From Deltaproteobacteria bacterium (GTDB lineage: Bacteria; Desulfobacterota_B; Binatia; UBA9968), in contig JACPSF010000346.1 of the NCBI GenBank assembly GCA_016193385.1, forward strand, positions 1 through 14,566: 14,566 bases of DNA. The letters are read 5' to 3'. The position numbers and the translations under genes are program-made. The notes under the pieces were generated by a model, which was given only the letters and a program-made list of their open reading frames with translations, searched no databases and was not told the DNA's origin. Below are positions 13,801 to 14,566 of this stretch, one piece after another (within the stretch, counting starts at the first letter, position 1; every line of letters starts with the position of its first letter).

Positions 13801-13827
13801 TTGACGCGAACCAGAAAAACATAGGAT
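13801..13827 (+). promoter_or_regulatory. Possible sigma-70-type promoter
   Basis: TTGACG (13801-13806) is a good -35 match. TAGGAT (13822-13827) is a partial -10 match, with a short 15-bp spacer. It lies in the only sizeable gap (120 bp) of the plus-strand unit, just before the D-aminoacylase-type gene. Weak evidence. Confidence 0.25.
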
Positions 13828-13861
13828 AAGCAAACCATTTTCGGGAAGGGGGAATAAGCTT

Positions 13862-14566
13862 ATGGCATTCGACCTAACGATTCGCAACGGGCTGGTCATC
13901 GACGGAACAGGAAAGCCCGGCTTTGAGGCGGATATAGCGGTTGAAAGGGAGCGGATCTGTGCGATCGGAAAGAACCTCGGACGGGGGAAAAAAGAGATCG
14001 ACGCCGGGGGAAAGGCGGTCGCTCCAGGGTTTATTGATCCTCACACGCACATGGATCTCTTTCTCGTCCTCTACCCCCACGGCAACGCCGTGGTGAATGT
14101 CGGCGTGACCACGGTCGTCCTCGGTGATTGCGGCGCGGCCTGCGCCCCGGTGCCTTCGGGCAGCGAGCCGCGCAAGGTCCTGGTGGCCTACCTCCGCCGT
14201 GTCCTGGACAAGTATGTGGACGAGAAGGACTGGAAGTGGAATACATTTCCGGAATATCTCGGGTATCTGAAAGGACGGGTGGGCATCAACGCCGCCGCCC
14301 TCATGCCGCACTCGCCGGTTCGCCTGGCCGTGATGGGGGAAGCGGCTTACCAGAGAGAGGCGCGGCCTGAGGAGCTCGAAGGGATGAAACAGGTGGTGCG
14401 CGAGGGCATGGAAGCCGGCGCCATCGGTTTCTCGACCAGCCCGCGCGGCGGCCCGGCGGTGCATGAGGGAACGCCGAGCACCTTCGCCAGCCAGAGCGAG
14501 ATCGTCGAGCTCGCGAACCTGGCGGGCGAGTATGGTGGCTGCTTTCAATTCAATGCCTTCAGTAAC
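13862..14566 (+). CDS. N-acyl-D-amino-acid deacylase/D-aminoacylase-family amidohydrolase, 3' end cut by window edge
   Basis: The 235 visible residues begin MAFDLTIRNGLVIDGTGKPG, the usual N-terminal beta-sandwich entry of COG3653 amidohydrolases. The barrel begins at APGFIDPHTHMDLFL with the metal-binding His61 and His63. GVTTVVLGDCGAACAPV follows, whose Cys90 matches the metal-ligand cysteine of D-aminoacylases (usually GNCG; here GDCG). EAGAIGFSTSP (about 180-190) is another family mark. Such enzymes release free amino acids or amines from N-acyl-D-amino acids, dihydropyrimidine-like rings or related amides. ATG 13862 follows a GGAAGGGGG purine run. About half of the expected length is present, and the second half, with the remaining metal ligands, is outside the window. 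It follows the receptor genes by 120 bp, perhaps with its own promoter. Confidence 0.85.
   Translation, partial: MAFDLTIRNGLVIDGTGKPGFEADIAVERERICAIGKNLGRGKKEIDAGGKAVAPGFIDPHTHMDLFLVLYPHGNAVVNVGVTTVVLGDCGAACAPVPSGSEPRKVLVAYLRRVLDKYVDEKDWKWNTFPEYLGYLKGRVGINAAALMPHSPVRLAVMGEAAYQREARPEELEGMKQVVREGMEAGAIGFSTSPRGGPAVHEGTPSTFASQSEIVELANLAGEYGGCFQFNAFSN

Overview
The window reads as chromosomal DNA of an uncultured, G+C-rich, diderm environmental bacterium. Soil or groundwater lineages such as Binatia-like Desulfobacterota, Rokubacteria/NC10 or Tectomicrobia would fit. This is inferred from gene style: many tripartite tricarboxylate transporter (TTT) solute-binding proteins, CoxG-like proteins, amidohydrolases and acyl-CoA catabolic genes. 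There is no rRNA or marker gene to fix the taxon. No tRNA, rRNA, CRISPR array, intact transposase or phage gene was seen.

Left part (1-3498). A CoxG/SRPBCC-family gene runs off the left edge on the minus strand. Divergent from it is an exported Slt-type lytic transglycosylase with TPR-like helical repeats. Its stop overlaps (ATGA) the start of a class I glutamine-amidotransferase-like peptidase (C26, PuuD-like). A DoxX-family membrane protein converges on that pair from the minus strand.

Middle scrap region (about 3874-5388). Three palindromic units lie side by side: a 150-bp inverted-repeat unit at 3923-4072, a REP-like hairpin at 4093-4136, and a 147-bp element with near-perfect terminal inverted repeats at 4143-4289. 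They are followed by an orphan secreted protein of unknown function, IS-end-like sequence, and the last 78 codons of a decayed NMT1/TauT-type solute-binding protein. That remnant sits in frame directly behind the stop codon of an acyl-CoA dehydrogenase.

Minus-strand catabolic unit (8601 to 5389, read right to left). A TTT solute-binding protein is followed by an enoyl-CoA hydratase/isomerase closely resembling hydroxycinnamoyl-CoA hydratase-lyase, then an acyl-CoA dehydrogenase. A palindrome lies between the last two. The unit suggests uptake of a carboxylic acid and shortening of its CoA ester, but no CoA ligase is present here.

Plus-strand unit (9005 to the right edge). It holds a COG2159 amidohydrolase, a TctB small permease, three tandem paralogous TctC-type solute-binding proteins and the start of a D-aminoacylase-family amidohydrolase. 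The last five codons of memory of a fourth paralogue appear to survive as a roughly 14-codon tail at 13744-13788. No TctA large permease is in the window. The 8602-9004 gap between the two divergent units contains a frameshifted relic of a zinc-type alcohol dehydrogenase C-terminus. The most notable points are the tandem receptor family with its fixed cysteine pair, the altered active-site pocket of the hydratase-lyase-like enzyme, and the many gene-end relics that record repeated deletion and recombination.
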